Position numbers and translations under genes: made by a program. From Microthrixaceae bacterium (GTDB taxonomy: Bacteria; Actinomycetota; Acidimicrobiia; Acidimicrobiales; Microtrichaceae), in contig JAOSKI010000045.1 of NCBI GenBank assembly GCA_027493675.1, positions 1 through 64,000 of the forward strand: 64,000 bases of DNA. Reading direction: 5' to 3'. Shown here piece after piece: positions 12,144 through 24,871 of this stretch. Positions within the stretch are counted from its first letter, which is position 1, and each line of letters begins with the position of its first letter. The notes under the pieces were generated by a model. That model saw only the letters and a program-made list of their open reading frames with translations. It did no database searches and was not told where the DNA came from.

Positions 12144-13912
12144 TCAGCCTGCCTCGATCACGACCACGACATCGCCGGACCCGACGGACTGGCCGGGCTC
12201 GACGTTGACCTCGGTGACGGTGCCGTCGATGTCGGCCGCGACGTTGTTCTCCATCTTCATGGCCTCGAGCACCACGACGGTGTCACCGGCGGTGACCTCC
12301 TGGCCGACCTCCACCTCCACCTTCACGATGGTGCCCTGCATGGGAACGGCGACCTTGCCCGACCCGGCCACGACCGCGGAGCCCGCGCCGCCGCTGCGCT
12401 TGCGTTTGGGACGTGGCCTGGCGCCGCTGCCGGCGGGCGCAAGCGCGCTCTCGGGCACGTAGAGGGCCACCTCGAAACGGCGGCCGTTGACCTCCACGTC
12501 CATGTTGCGCCGGATCGTCGGCTCGGGGCCGTCGTCACCCGCTTCGGTCATCGAGGGGGCGGCGGTGATCCCGCTCAGGTCGAGCACGGTCTCCACCCAC
12601 TTGGTGGAATGCTCGACGGCCGCGAAGTCGGGGTGGCGAAGGATCGCGAGGTCGGCCGGGATGACGGTCTCTATCCCCTCCAGTTCCATCTCCTCGAGCG
12701 CGGATCATGCGGGCGATCGCAACGTCGCGGTTGCGGCCCCACACGCAGAGCTTGCCGGTGAGGTTGTCGTAGTACTGGGAGACCTCGTCGCCGGTCTCGT
12801 AGCCGCCGTCCCAGCGGGTGCCGAAGCCGCTGGGTGCGTGCAGTTTCGTGATGCGCCCCGGCGAGGGCAGGAAGGCACCCGCTGCGGTGTCCTCGGCGTT
12901 GATCCGGCACTCGATCGCATGACCGTCGATGCGGACGTCGTCTTGGCCGAACGGGAGGACTTCGCCGGCCGCGACGCGCAGCTGGAGCTCGACCAGGTCG
13001 ATGCCGGTCACGAGCTCGCTCACCGGGTGCTCAACCTGCAGGCGGGTGTTCATCTCCAGGTAGAAGAACTCCCCGTCCTCGTAGAGGAACTCGACCGTAC
13101 CGGCGTTCTCGTAGTCGCATCCCTTGGCGACGGCGACGGCTGCCTCACCCATCGCGGTGAGGGTCTCCTCGGGGATTCCCGGAGCAGGGGCCTCTTCGAT
13201 GAGCTTCTGGTGGCGGCGCTGGGCCGAGCAGTCCCGCGTCCCGAGATACACGGCGTTGCCATGCTGATCGCAGACGAGCTGGACCTCGACGTGGCGCGGC
13301 TTGACCAGATAGCGCTCCAGGTAGCACTCGTCGCGCCCGAAGTAGGCGAGCGCCTCGCGTTGCGCGGACTCCAGGGCAGCGGCTGCCTCTTCGGGTGCTG
13401 CGACGACCTTCATGCCGCGACCGCCGCCACCGTATGCCGCCTTGATCGCGACGGGATAGCCGTGCTCGTCTCCGAACGCGGTCACCTGGCCAACGTTCTC
13501 GATGAAGGTGCTGTCGCCCGGAACCCCTGTACGCCCACCTTCTCTGCGGCGTGGCGGGCGGAGATCTTGTCGCCCATCACCTCGATGGCGGCAGGAAGGG
13601 GCCCTATGAACTTCACGCCGATGTCGGTGATCGCCCGTGCGAAGTCGGCGTTCTCGGAGAAGAACCCGTATCCAGGGTGCACGGCTTCGGCGCCGCAACG
13701 CCGGATCACATCCAGGATCTTCTCGGAGTCGATGTAGGACTCCGCCGCGGTCCGACCACCAGCGAATACGCCTCGTCCGCGAGGCGTACGTGCAGCGAGT
13801 CACGGTCGAGTTCCGAGTAGACGGCCACGGTCGAGATGCCCATTTCCCTGCAGGCCCGGATGACCCGCACGGCGATCTCGCCGCGGTTTGCGATCAAAAC
13901 TTTGGAAAACAC
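12144..13912 (-). CDS. accA3: Acetyl/propionyl-CoA carboxylase alpha chain (biotin carboxylase + BCCP), frameshifts
   Basis: [26 protein letters not shown]; biotin carboxylase core; C-term [19 protein letters not shown] biotinylation motif. Confidence 0.88.
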
Positions 13913-13928
13913 GCTCTATCTTCTCCCC

Positions 13929-14754
13929 ATGAGCTTCACTCGCGCCAAAGCAGAGCTTTCTGGATCCCGTTTCGCGGACCTGGAGATGGCTTGCGGAGAC
14001 GGACTCGACGAACACCGATGCCCGACGGATTCTGCTGTCCGCTGCAGGTGTGCCTCCGGGCCCGAGCCGGGATGTCGTGGTGGTGGCCGACCACCAGCGT
14101 GCGGGCCGCGGTCGCCTGGGGCGTGTGTGGGAGGCACCGACAGCGGCGTCGTTGCTGATGTCGGTCGGCACCGTCGCGGATGTGCGCGACGAGGACCGTG
14201 GACTGTTGCTCACAGCCATGTCGCTGGCGGCGCTCGACGCCATCGAGGCCCAACTCGGGTTGCGTCTCATGATCAAGTGGCCCAACGACCTGGTCGCGGT
14301 GACCGGGTCCGCACCGGCGGCGCTCAAGGTCGCAGGAGTGCTTGCCGAAGCCGTCACGCTCTCCGATGGCAGGACCGGATACGTGGTGGGGATCGGGATC
14401 AACTGCAACTGGGTCCGCATCACCGGGCCGCTGGCCGACACGGCGGCGTCACTCGACATCCTGGTCGGGTCCTCGGTTGACCGCGAGGCTCTGGCGGTGG
14501 GTGTGATCAAGGGCTTCGAGGAGCGCCTCGGCGCGCTCGAAGCTCCCGGCGGCGAAGGCTCGCGGAGCCTGCTCGGAGATGCCCGGGCGCGTTCGGCGAC
14601 CCTGGGAGGCGACGTCGAGGTCCAGACGCCCGAGGGGCTGCTGCGGGGACGAGCGGTCGATCTGGACGACGATGGTGCACTGCTGGTGGACACAGGGAAC
14701 GCGGCGCCGCGGCGGATCGTGGTCGGTGACGTGGTGAGCCTGCGCCCGTCGTGA
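13929..14754 (+). CDS. birA: Biotin--[acetyl-CoA-carboxylase] ligase
   Basis: DVVVVADHQRAGRGRLGRVWEAP; LRLMIKWPNDLVAV; divergent from accA3. Confidence 0.85.
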
Positions 14755-14759
14755 GCCTG

Positions 14760-16078
14760 CGGTTGTCGTGGAGAGCAGGGTTGTGGGGGTGCAGGGTCAG
14801 GGGGTGCTGGGCCTTGGTGGTCGGTGGCGTTCTGGGCGAGCAGCAGTCTGCCGTGTGGTGATTTCTAGTACGCGTACGTCGGGGGGTGGGGTCGAGGTGG
14901 GCGTTGTGGGCTCTGGTGAGGTGTTGTTCGAGCAGGTCGGGTGGTAGGTCGTCGATGTGCAGGTGGGTGATCGTCCAGGGGTTGTGGCCGTGCACCAGAC
15001 CGTGGTGACGTCGGCACAGCAATGCTGCGTTGTCGATGTCGGTCGAACCACCCAGGTGCCAGTCGATCTCGTGGTGTGCGTCGCAGTGCGATGCCGGTTG
15101 GTCACATCCCGGGAAGATGCATCCGCCGTCGCGCACGACCAGCGCGTTGCGTTGGGCCGGGGTGAACAACCGTACGGTGCGGCCCAGGTTGAGTGGGTTG
15201 CCGCAAGCGTCGACGATCACCGGTTGGAGGTGGGCTTCGCAGATCAGTACTGCGGTGCTCACCGCGTCCGGGTTGTAGCCGTCGAGGGTGTGCACCCCGG
15301 TGGGGTTCCGTCGCGGTCAGCTCGATTGTCAGGGTTACCGACACCGCCGGTTTCTGGCTGTTCAAGTTGACCGCGGTCCTGCGACGGATCAGCTCCACGA
15401 TCGCTCTGGCCCGCAACACCCCCATGGCCGGCACCGCGAGCCCGGACGCTTCGTGTTCGCGGACCGCGGCGCGGTACTGGCGGTCGGTTTCGGTGTTGAT
15501 GATCGCTTCGATCTCCACTGCGTTGTGACCGGTCAACTCCAGTTTGAGGTGCAGGTGGCCTTCGAGGTCCCTGCCCATGGCCGCACTGTCACGGTCACCG
15601 CAGTCGGGTTCGGTGCCGTCGGCATCCAACATCGCTGCAACCTGGCGGAGGTGGGTTACGAAGACGCTGAAACGATGGAACTTCGCGAACTGCACCAACT
15701 GGTGCTCGATGGCAACAAGAGCGTCTGTGATCCGGTCGTTGCACACCCCGGCAAGCGCCAACACGTGTTCCACCGACACCAACCCCGTAGCGAGAGCCCC
15801 GGCGAACGCCTCGAAACGCTCCAGGGTACGGGCGACCTTGAGCTCACGACCCACCGTCGTGTCGCTGCTGTGGGGTGCGGTGCGCCTTCCAGCGCTTGAC
15901 ACCCAGACCGGCAGCGGCCTCGGTGGCTCCCGAGCGATCCAGACGACTCCAACGCGGTGGCCTTCAGCGCATCCAGGTGCCGCTGCAGATCCTCGAGGGC
16001 CAACACGGTGCCCATCAACGCTTCACCATCCAACGAGGCGATCTCCACCCCACCGAGAACCGCACCCAGATCGGTCAT
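14760..16078 (-). CDS. DUF222 / HNH endonuclease (13E12-like) protein, frameshifts
   Basis: RDGGCIFPGCDQPASHCDAHHEIDWHLGGSTDIDNAALLCRRHHGLVH HNH motif; upstream LKATALESSGSL and VSVEHVLALAG DUF222-like segments. Confidence 0.75.
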
Positions 16079-16290
16079 CAGGTCCTGGCGTCACGCACCG
16101 GTTCAGGGGCGCTGTCGGCGATCAGGTACTCGTTGTCCAACTGCTCACGAGCCCACACACGCCACTCACGAAGCAGCACCTCCCCGGAACGATCCTTCCC
16201 GTCATCGAACATGTGTTCGATACTACCCGGGGGTGCGACACCGACCGGGCATCCGGACGGGCCGACGCAGACGAACCTGAGCCCACCCAC
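16078..16290 (-). CDS. Small hypothetical protein upstream of the DUF222/HNH gene
   Basis: 70-aa ORF; its stop overlaps the DUF222 ATG (TGATG). Confidence 0.3.
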   Translation of the reverse strand: MGGLRFVCVGPSGCPVGVAPPGSIEHMFDDGKDRSGEVLLREWRVWAREQLDNEYLIADSAPEPVRDART

Positions 16291-16344
16291 AGGACCAAGC
16301 GGTCACCCCGCCTGATCGCTGCCGTCCGACCGGTGCGGGTTCGC

Positions 16345-17230
16345 TCAGGCGAACGCGGCGTCCCAGGCTCGCATTGCGGCAATGGTGAGCGGTCCGGGTG
16401 CCGCTCTGACCGGCACGGAGTCGACTGTGGCGATCGGTTGGACCTCGCGGCCCGTCGAGACGAGGAAGGCCTCGGTCGCTCCGCGCAGGGCGTCGATGCC
16501 CAACGCACGCTCCTCGACGGCCTCCCCGCTGCCAGTAGGGCGTCGATCAGCAGCGACCGGGTTATCCCGTCCAGACAGCCCGAACCGAGCGGAGGCGTCA
16601 CCAGGACCCCATCGTGTTCGACGAATACGTTCGTACCGGTGCCCCTCACACAGCTCCCCCGCGGGTGTTGGCGAATATCGCCTCGACGCGCCCAGTTCCC
16701 TTGCACGTGCCAGTGCCACCACGTTCTCGGCGTAGCTGGTCGACTTGACACCCGCGAAGTGCCCCGTTCTCGTTGCGTGTCCACGGTGCCACCACGACGC
16801 CGGTCGGTTCACGTGAGAGGGTCATCGCGCACGCCGTCGCCAAGAGCGTCGGCCCGGTTGTGCCCCGTTCGGACCCCGCGGGTCCGGGCCCAGCGGTCAC
16901 GGTCAGCCGCACACGGGCGATCGTCCCGGGCCCGTGGCCGTGGTGGAAGCGGCGGGCCACGTCGTGCACGGCTGCGGTCAACGTCGTTCGCGGTGGGAGG
17001 GTGAGAGCGAGCCCTGCGGCCGACCGTTCGAGGCGATCCAGGTGGGCCTCGAGAGCGAACGGCCGGCCGTCAACGGACTTGATCGTCTCGAACACACCGT
17101 CGCCGACGGTGAACCCGTGGTCGCTCCAGTGAATCCCCGCGGTGTCCGCGCCAGCCGGTCCGCCGTCGATCCAGACCACGTACTGTGCGCCCGAGGGGGA
17201 ACCGGAGGCGTAGGTGGGGGAGTCGCTCAT
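16345..17230 (-). CDS. pabC: Aminodeoxychorismate lyase / class IV aminotransferase (frameshifts)
   Basis: YVVWIDGGPAGADTAGIHWSDHGFTVGDGVFETIKSVDGRPFALEAHLDRLERSA. Confidence 0.75.
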
Positions 17231-18360
17231 GACCGTGATTCTCGCGGAGTGGTTGCCGGAGCGCTCGCGACGGAGAGCAGGTTCGACGCCTTCAGCTCCG
17301 TCTCAGCCCATTCGCCGCCCGGGTCCGAATCCCATGTGATCGCCCCACCGGTGCCGAAGTTGAGTTCGTCGTCGGTGATCCAGAACGTCCGGATGGCCAC
17401 GTTCAGAGCACCGGCGGTGCGATCGGCGTCGACCCAACCGATCGCACCGCAGTAGAGGCCGCGGTCCTCGGGTTCGTGGCGGTGAATGGATTCCAGTGCG
17501 GCGAGCTTGGGTGCGCCGGTGACCGATCCCGGAGGGAACGTGGCGTCGATGCTCTCCGCCCAGCCGTGACCGGGTCGCAGCGTGCCCTCCACGGTGGATA
17601 CCAGGTGGAACAGGCCGGGATGGGCCTCCACACCGAACAGGGTCGGCACGATGACGGATCCCCATTCGCACACACGTCCCAGGTCGTTGCGCACGAGATC
17701 GACGATCATCACGTTCTCGGCCCGGTCCTTGTCGAGGAACCCCTCGGGTGTGGCGGCGGTTCCCTTGATGGGCGAGGACCGGACCCGGTTCCCGTCGCGG
17801 GCCAGGAACAGCTCCGGGGACGCGCTGGCGACAGCGATGCCGGCCGCCGGAATCCGAACCACGGCGGAGTACGGCGCGGGGTTGCCCTGCGCGAGAGCGG
17901 CGCCCAGTGCCGCGATGTCGGAGCCCGCGTGCGTATCGAAGCGTTGCCTTGGCCGCCCCGGTCGGTCGAGGGGGGCGCGCAGGCGGCGGGTGAGGTTCAC
18001 CTGGTACACCTCGCCTGCGGCGATCTCGGAGCGGATCCCGCCCACGGCCCGCTCGAATCCGTTGCGATCCAGGCTCGTGGTCCAGTCGTGCGGCGCCGGC
18101 CCCTTCCACGGTGCTCCGGGCCAAGGGCGTGCGGGTTGCACCGTCGCGAACCGGCCACAGCATGGCTCCCCCTCGAACGGCAGCACCACCGCCCAGAACC
18201 CCGAGGAGTCGAGAGCCGCCAGGTCGCTGGTGATGTCGACGAGGTCGGTGCAGAGTCGCCCGCCCACTACGGCGAGCGCCCCGGCGCGAACAGTGCTCCT
18301 GAAGGGCCGATCCACAGTGGGATCCTTCCACGGGGAGACGCCCCGACGGAATGGGAACAC
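17227..18360 (-). CDS. pabB: Aminodeoxychorismate synthase component I
   Basis: Intact ORF with chorismate-binding signatures GEVYQVNLTRRL, SPELFLARDGNRVRSSPIKGTA, MIVDLVRNDLGRV, FPPGSVTGAPKL; 4-nt overlap with pabC. Confidence 0.85.
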   Translation of the reverse strand: MFPFRRGVSPWKDPTVDRPFRSTVRAGALAVVGGRLCTDLVDITSDLAALDSSGFWAVVLPFEGEPCCGRFATVQPARPWPGAPWKGPAPHDWTTSLDRNGFERAVGGIRSEIAAGEVYQVNLTRRLRAPLDRPGRPRQRFDTHAGSDIAALGAALAQGNPAPYSAVVRIPAAGIAVASASPELFLARDGNRVRSSPIKGTAATPEGFLDKDRAENVMIVDLVRNDLGRVCEWGSVIVPTLFGVEAHPGLFHLVSTVEGTLRPGHGWAESIDATFPPGSVTGAPKLAALESIHRHEPEDRGLYCGAIGWVDADRTAGALNVAIRTFWITDDELNFGTGGAITWDSDPGGEWAETELKASNLLSVASAPATTPRESRS

Positions 18361-18456
18361 CGCCTTTGGTCACAGCTCGGATGCCTCCGCCCGCTCGGTT
18401 GCTGCGTCGGCTCACGTGGCGCTGGTCAGGCGCCACCCGCTGCTAGCGTCGAGCAT

Positions 18457-20037
18457 GTGGGAACCGGCGGCAAAGTCCGGCGCACCTGGCCCCAGAGATT
18501 CCTCGTCGGGTTCAACGCGCTTCTGGTGGTTGCGTGCCTCGCCGCGGCCGGAGCCCTCCACACGTTCTCAGAGAAGCTGTCCTCGGTGGAGACCATCGCC
18601 ATCGACTCGGCCACCGCGGCACCGCTCGACCCTGGAGAGACCCGCAACATCCTGATCGTCGGAACGGACTCGGCGGCGAACCTGGATGAGGACGATCCCG
18701 TGAACGCCGGGCGGCAGGGCGAGAACCTGGCCGATGTGATCATGATCATGCGGATCAACCCCGAGGACGGTACCGCTCGGCTGCTGTCGATCCCCCGCGA
18801 CACCAGGGTCGCGATGGCCCCGACGGGCAACATGGGCAAGATCAACAGCCTGCTGACCGGGGTGGATGGCCCACGGAACCTGATCAACACGATCCGGCGC
18901 AACTTCGGGATCTCGATCGACAACTACATCCAGGTGGATTTCGCCGGCTTCAAGGACCTGGTGGGCCAACTCGGCGGAGTGCCCGTCTACTTCGCTGCGC
19001 CGGTACGTGACAAGAACTCGGGACTTCTGGTGTCCGAGGCCGGGTGTGTGGTGTTGGGACCTGCCGAGGCACTGGCGTATGCCAGAGCCAGGCATTTCCA
19101 GTACCAGGACTCCGATGGGCGTTGGCGATACGACCAGACCGGCGACCTCGGACGCATCACCCGCCAGCAGGACTTCATCAAGCGCGCCATGCGACGGGCA
19201 TCGGAGGCAGGGATCCGCAATCCGGGAACCGCAATCGGGATCGTGGACGCGGCGGTCGACTCCGTCACGATCGACGACACCCTCACCACCGGGATGATCA
19301 TGGAGCTGGTGTCGGTGTTCCGCACGTTCAACCCAGACGACCTCGAGACCCAGCAGGTCCCCACCGCGGGTGAGATGGCGGGGAGGTCTCATACCAGGAG
19401 GTGATCTGGGACGAGACGATTCCCATGCTGCTCGCGTACTGGGGCTTCGACGCGGGTGCCGAGCTCTCGCCGGGGACATCGTGGTCGATGTGCAGGGGCG
19501 CAGGACAAGTCTGCTGCGACGGACCTCCTCGCCATGGCGCTCGACACCGCCGGATTCGACGCAGAGGTGGACTCGGCCCGCAATACCCCAGAGGTGACCA
19601 CCATCACCTTCGGGGACGCCGGCTTCGATGCGGCGTTGACCCTCGCAGGGCATCTCGAGGGTGAGCTCGAGCTTGAGTACGACGACGAGATCGTGGGGCC
19701 TCGCCTGGAGGTCGCTCTCGGCGACACCCCGATAGCGATCCGCTCCGAGCCGATCCCGCCCGATGACCTGCCCGCCGAGTTGACGACTCCTCCGCAGGAC
19801 TACCAGGAGGCCACCGAGGAGGCTCAGGCGGATCTGGCTGATTCGGAGGAGGCTTCTTCGCAGGAGGACGGGGAACTGGGGGAGACGCCTGCTGCGGGCG
19901 TGGAGCCTGGCTCCGAGGACACCACGACAACCCTGCCGGTCGACGACGACCCCGGGTTCGTGCAGGCCGCAGAGGCCGAGGGTGCTCCACCCGGGATAGT
20001 GCCCACGGATCCCAAGAAGGCAGCGGCCTGTCGCTAG
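18457..20037 (+). CDS. LytR-CpsA-Psr (LCP) family protein, frameshifts near 19390-19510
   Basis: GETRNILIVGTDSA; ADVIMIMRINPEDGTARLLSIPRDTRV; KINSLL; DFAGFKDLVGQLGGVPV; acidic C-terminal tail. Confidence 0.82.
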
Positions 20038-20092
20038 ACGGCCCTGTCGCTGGACGGCCCTGTCGCTGGACGGCCCTGTCGCTGGACGGGAG
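20036..20092. repeat. 16-bp tandem repeat (ccctgtcgctggacgg), about 3.5 copies at the LCP stop codon
   Basis: Direct reading: cctgtcgctAgacgg then ccctgtcgctggacgg x3. Confidence 0.95.
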
Positions 20093-20184
20093 TGGGAAGG
20101 TCCTGCCTGCCGGTCTCTCCGGTTGCAGCCACCGCGTCCACAGGTCGCTGGTCAGATGGGTCGCCTCGCCTGTGGATCCACCCG

Positions 20185-21144
20185 TCAGTGCGTACGTGCC
20201 TCGGCGATCACGCGGTTCGCCCGGTACCACTCGATCGTGCGGCGCAGGCCCTCGCGGAAGTCCACCTCGGCGACGAATCCGAACGAGTCACGAGCCCTGC
20301 TCGGGTCCACCCGGCGTCGCGGTTGACCGTCGGGTTTGGTCGTGTCCCATCGCACCTCACCGCTGAAGCCGACCTCGTCGGTGATGATGTCCACGAGGTC
20401 CCGGATCGGCATCTCCTCGTCCGTACCCAGGTTGACCGGCTCAGCCTGGTCGTAGTGCTCCGTCGCCAGCAGCACGCCGCGGGCCGCGTCGTCGACGTAG
20501 AGGAACTCGCGACTCGCCGAGCCGGTGCCCCAGACCTCGATGTGGTCGGCACCTGACTCCTGGGCGTCGACGCACTTCTTGATGAGGGCGGGGATGACGT
20601 GGCTGACCGCCGGGTTGAACTTGTCGCCCGGGCCGTAGAGGTTGGTCGGCATCAGGTAGATGGCGGACTGCCCGTACTGGGCGCGGTTGGCCTGCATCTG
20701 GGTGAGCTGCGCGAGCTTGGCCACACCGTAGGGAGCGTTGGTCTCCTCGGGGTAGCCGTGCCACAGCGACTCCTCGTGGAACGGCACAGGCGTGTGCTTC
20801 GGTACGAGCAGATCGTGCCCAGCATCACTGTCTTGGGAACCCCGTGGAGTCGTGCAGCCTCCAGGACGAAGGTGCCCATGAGCAGGTTGTCCAGGTACAG
20901 GTCGGCCGGCCGCTCACGGTTGGCGCCTATGCCTCCGACACTGGCTGCGAGGTGGATGATCACATCGGGCGCAAGGGACTCGACGAGAGCCTCGGTGGCC
21001 GGTCGGTCGCGCAGGTCCACTTCCGTGGACGTCGGCGTGGACACCCTGCCCACGCCGCACTCCCGCAGGCCCGCCAGCACCGCGGTCCCGGAAACCCCCG
21101 CCGCCGGTGACCAGCACGTGCTTGTCGGAGAAGAAGCTGCTCAT
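20185..21144 (-). CDS. fcl: GDP-L-fucose synthase (frameshifts)
   Basis: MSSFFSDKHVLVTGGGGF; IIHLAASVGGIGANRERPADLYLDNL; PYGVAKLAQLTQMQANRAQYGQ; NLYGPGDKFNPAVSHVIPALIKK. Confidence 0.85.
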
Positions 21145-21290
21145 CGCCCGAGACGCTACAGCCACCGTCACGCCCGGTCGGCACCAGTGACGCGCCGGTC
21201 GTGGATCCATGCGGCGAAGTCGGTCCTGCCCGCTGCACCTCGGGTGTGGGTGGCCGAGCCCGCCGTTGCGGCGTGGGACAATGTGAACCG

Positions 21291-22385
21291 ATGTCGGAAC
21301 TTCTCCGGGTGGGCCTGACCCTCACACAGGACTGGCACCGGGTCCCCGGAGGCACCGCGGTCGCTGCGAACGCACTAGCGGTGGAGCTCGTGCGCTCCGG
21401 AGAGGTCGAGCTCACCGGAGTGATTCCCCGCGGTGGCCAGCCCGCCGAAGGGTTCGTCCCACAGGTGCCGACCAGGCGTCTCCCGGTCGGGCTTCCCTGG
21501 CTCTACGACTCGTGGGACCATCTCCGGTGGCCGAGGATCACCTCGGTCGTCCCCGAAGCGGAGGTGGTGCACCTGACGGTGCCCATGGCCCCGCCACGGG
21601 AGCGCATCCCGCTCGTGGCGAGCGTCCACGACGTGCTTCCGCTGACCATGCCGTCGTCGTTCACCCGTCGCGGCGCTCGGATGATGAGCCGCGGACTGAA
21701 GCGGATCCGCTCGGAGGGCGCGATGGTCCTGGTGCCCACAGAAGCGGGTCGTCGCGAGTTCCTGACCCAGGGGTTCGATCCGGCGCGCCTGGCGGTGGTT
21801 CCGCTGGGGGTTGATCCTACGGCGCCTGTGGCACCCGAGGTGCAGCGTGAGGTGTTGGATCGTCACCGGGGTGGAACCTCCCTATGTGCTCTTCGTGGGC
21901 ACCGCCGAGCCTCGGAAGGGCCTGGACGTGCTCGCTGCCGCCATGGCGATCCTTGATCGGCCCGGACTGACGCTGGTCCTGGTGGGCCCACCGGGTTGGG
22001 GGAGCGTGAACCTGGGGACCTCCGGCGGGTGGTGAAGCTCGGTCATGTTCCCACTGCCGACCTCGTGGCCTTGCGGGCCGGGGCGGCCGTTTGCGCGATG
22101 CCGTCGCGCGCCGAGGGCTTCGGCCTGCCCGTGCTCGAGGCCATGGCCGCAGGAACCCCGGTGGTGACCACCTCGGGCACGCCGATGGAGGAGTTCGCCC
22201 ATGGCGTGGCCCGGTTCGTGCCCGTGGGGGACGCCGATTCGCTCGCCGACGCCCTCGGCGATGTGCTGGACGATCCCGACCTGGCGCAGCGGATGGCCGC
22301 TGCGGGCATCGAACGGGCGGCGGAGTTCACTTGGAGCCGCACCGCCCGGCGGGTCATAGATGTCTACCGGAGGGTGTTGCAGTGA
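21291..22385 (+). CDS. Glycosyltransferase family 1/4 (frameshifts)
   Basis: MSELLRVGLTLTQDWHRVPGGTAVAANALAVELV; VLFVGTAEPRKGLDVL; PSRAEGFGLPVLEAMAAGTPVV. Confidence 0.8.
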
Positions 22386-23603
22386 CGCCGGCTCCATCGC
22401 CGGGTGGGGAGCGAGCGCTTCGGGTGTTGGTCAACCTGACCTGGCTGGTGCCCGGGGTGGGTGGGGGCAGCGAGGAGTCGACCACCGATGCCGTGCGGGC
22501 GCTGCTCGAACACCGCAGCGACATCGAACCGATCCTCGCGGTCCAGCCCGCGTTCGCAGAGGCACACGCGGACCTTGCCTCAGGCTGTCGTTGTGAGTTG
22601 ATGGGGGCGCACATGCCAACAAGGTGACCCGGGTCGCCTCGGAGCAGAGCTGGTTGCCGGCCCTGACACGCAGGTTGGCCCCTGATGTGACCCATCACGC
22701 CGGCGGGGTGCTGCCGCTGGTCCATCCAGGTCCGACGGTGCTCACCGTGCACGACCTGCAGCCACTCGACATGCCGGGGAACTTCACGCCTGTCAAGCGG
22801 TGGTACATGAGATCGATGCTCGGTCGTTCGGCGCGCTCGGCCGGGGTCGTCTGCGTGCCCTCGGAGTTCACTGCCGAGCGCCTCACGCAACGCCTCGGGG
22901 TCCCCCGCGGACGAGTGGTCGTGGTTCCCTGGTCGGTGGTGCGCCTGGAGGAGGTTGCAGCGGAGGACACCGGTGGGCGTGACCCTGGTGGTGGCGGGGA
23001 GCTCCAGGAGCGAACCGTGGAGCCCGACGCGCCGGTGTTCGTCTATCCGGCGATCACGTATCCACACAAGAACCATCGGATGCTCCTGGAGGCGTTCGCA
23101 CGGTTGCTGGCGCAGCTCCCGGATGCCGAGCTGGTGCTACCAGGCGGCGCGGGCGCCGAGGAAACCGAGGTCAGCCGTCGCATCGCTTCGGAGGACCTGC
23201 GGGGAAGCGTTCGACGCCCGGGCCGGCTCTCGACCGCCGAGATGGAGCGCCTCTACCGTCGTGCCACCGCTGTCGTGGTTCCTTCGCTCTACGAAGGATT
23301 CGGGCTTCCTGCGCTCGAGGCGATGTGCGGGGTGCCGCTGCTGGTGGCCGATGCGGGATCGTTGCCCGAGGTGGTGACCTTGGCTGGATCCACCGTGACC
23401 GCGGTACCGCCACTCGACGCCGGCGACCCCGGCGCGTGGGCCGATGCGATGCTCACGGTGGCCGGGCTCTCCGGTCCGCAACGCCTCGCGGTGCTCGAAG
23501 GTCAGCGCAGGGCCGCTGCGCGCTTCACCCCCGTCTCACCGCTGAGCGGCTGGCCGCTGCTTACCACCGGGCGGCGGGCAGGCACATATCCTCCGTCGGG
23601 TGA
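22382..23603 (+). CDS. Glycosyltransferase family 4 (frameshifts)
   Basis: GTG start; VLVNLTWLVPGVGGGSEEST; YPAITYPHKNHRMLLEAFARL; VVVPSLYEGFGLPALEAM. Confidence 0.8.
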
Positions 23604-24820
23604 ACCTGCTCATCCTGTGTCCCCATTTCGCACCCGATGTGGCTCCCACCGGCGAGGTGATGACCGCGATCGCCGAGGCGCTCGCACGTAGGGGCCACAG
23701 GATGCACGTGGTCACGTCGTTGCCGTGGTACCGCCTGCACGAGGTCGAGCCCGATTGGAAGGGCAGGCCCTGGCGTACCGAGGCGACCGAATGGGGGCTG
23801 GATCACGCGGCTGCACCCGTTCCCCACCGACAAGACGAACATCCCGGCGCGCCGCTGGTTCCTCGGGTTCACCGGCGGTGCTGCTCGCGGCACTGTCGTC
23901 ACGCAGCGCCGGACGCCGCGATGGTCATGTCGCCACCGCTGCCCCTGGGTGTCGCCGGTTGGTTGGCCGCATCGCGCGGCGCGTTCCGTGGGTGTTCAAC
24001 ATCCAGGACGTCTTTCCCGACGTGGCGGTGGAGTTGGGGGCCATCACCAACCCCAAGGTGATCTCGGTGGCCTCGTGGCTGGAGCGGTTCCTGTATCGAT
24101 GCGCCGACGCGGTCACGGTGCTCTCGGAGGATCTTCGCGACAACGTGGCGCGGAAACTGGCCGGTCATGGCCCGGATCGGGTGCACGTCATCCCGAACTT
24201 CGTGGACACCGAGCGGATAGTCCCCGGCGATCGGATGACCGCTACCGCCGGGAGTTCGGACTCGGTGATGCGACCGTGGTGATGTACGCGGGCAACGTCG
24301 GGATGTCACAGTCACTGGATCTGATGGTCGGGGCAGCCCGTCACTTCGGTGATCGTGACGACGTGGTCTTCGTGGTGAACGGAGGCGGATCCGCCCTCGA
24401 CGACCTGCGATGCAGCGCCGATGGGCTCCGCAACGTGGTGTTCGTGGACATGCAGCCTCGCGAGCGCCTCCCGGAGGTGCTTGCAACCGGCGATGTTCAT
24501 GTGATCCCGCTCAAGCGGGGCTTGGCGCGCTCGAGCGTGCCTTCCAAGCTCTACTCGATCCTCGCCGCGGGTCGGCCGGTGCTGGCGAGCGTGGACGCGG
24601 GAACCGAGGTCGCCAGGACCCTCGAGTCTGCCGGATGCAGGGCGGGCAGTTGCCCCCGAGGACCTCGATTCGTTCTGCGTCGCACTGAAGGAGTTGCTCG
24701 ACTCGCCCGACCTGCGTGAGTCCATGGGGTGCCTCGGGCGCAGCTTCGTGACCCGATGGGCTTCCACCCGACGGTGTGGCGGCCTCATACGAGGCGTTGT
24801 TCGAGAGCCTGAGGGCCTGA
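23600..24820 (+). CDS. Glycosyltransferase family 4 (WbuB-like; frameshifts)
   Basis: NLLILCPHFAPDVAPTGEVMTAIAEALARRGHRMHVVTSLPWYR; NIQDVFPDVAVELGAI; MYAGNVGMSQSLDL. Confidence 0.8.
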
Positions 24821-24871
24821 TCGCCGCGGTCTTCTTCACCGCGTGTCCGAGGGACTACCGTTGCAGCCCGT

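Noticed and set aside
14760-16078. DUF222/HNH protein as a mobile intron endonuclease or defence gene
   Set aside because: DUF222-HNH (13E12-type) proteins are common chromosomal genes in actinobacteria; no intron, repeat or defence partner seen nearby.
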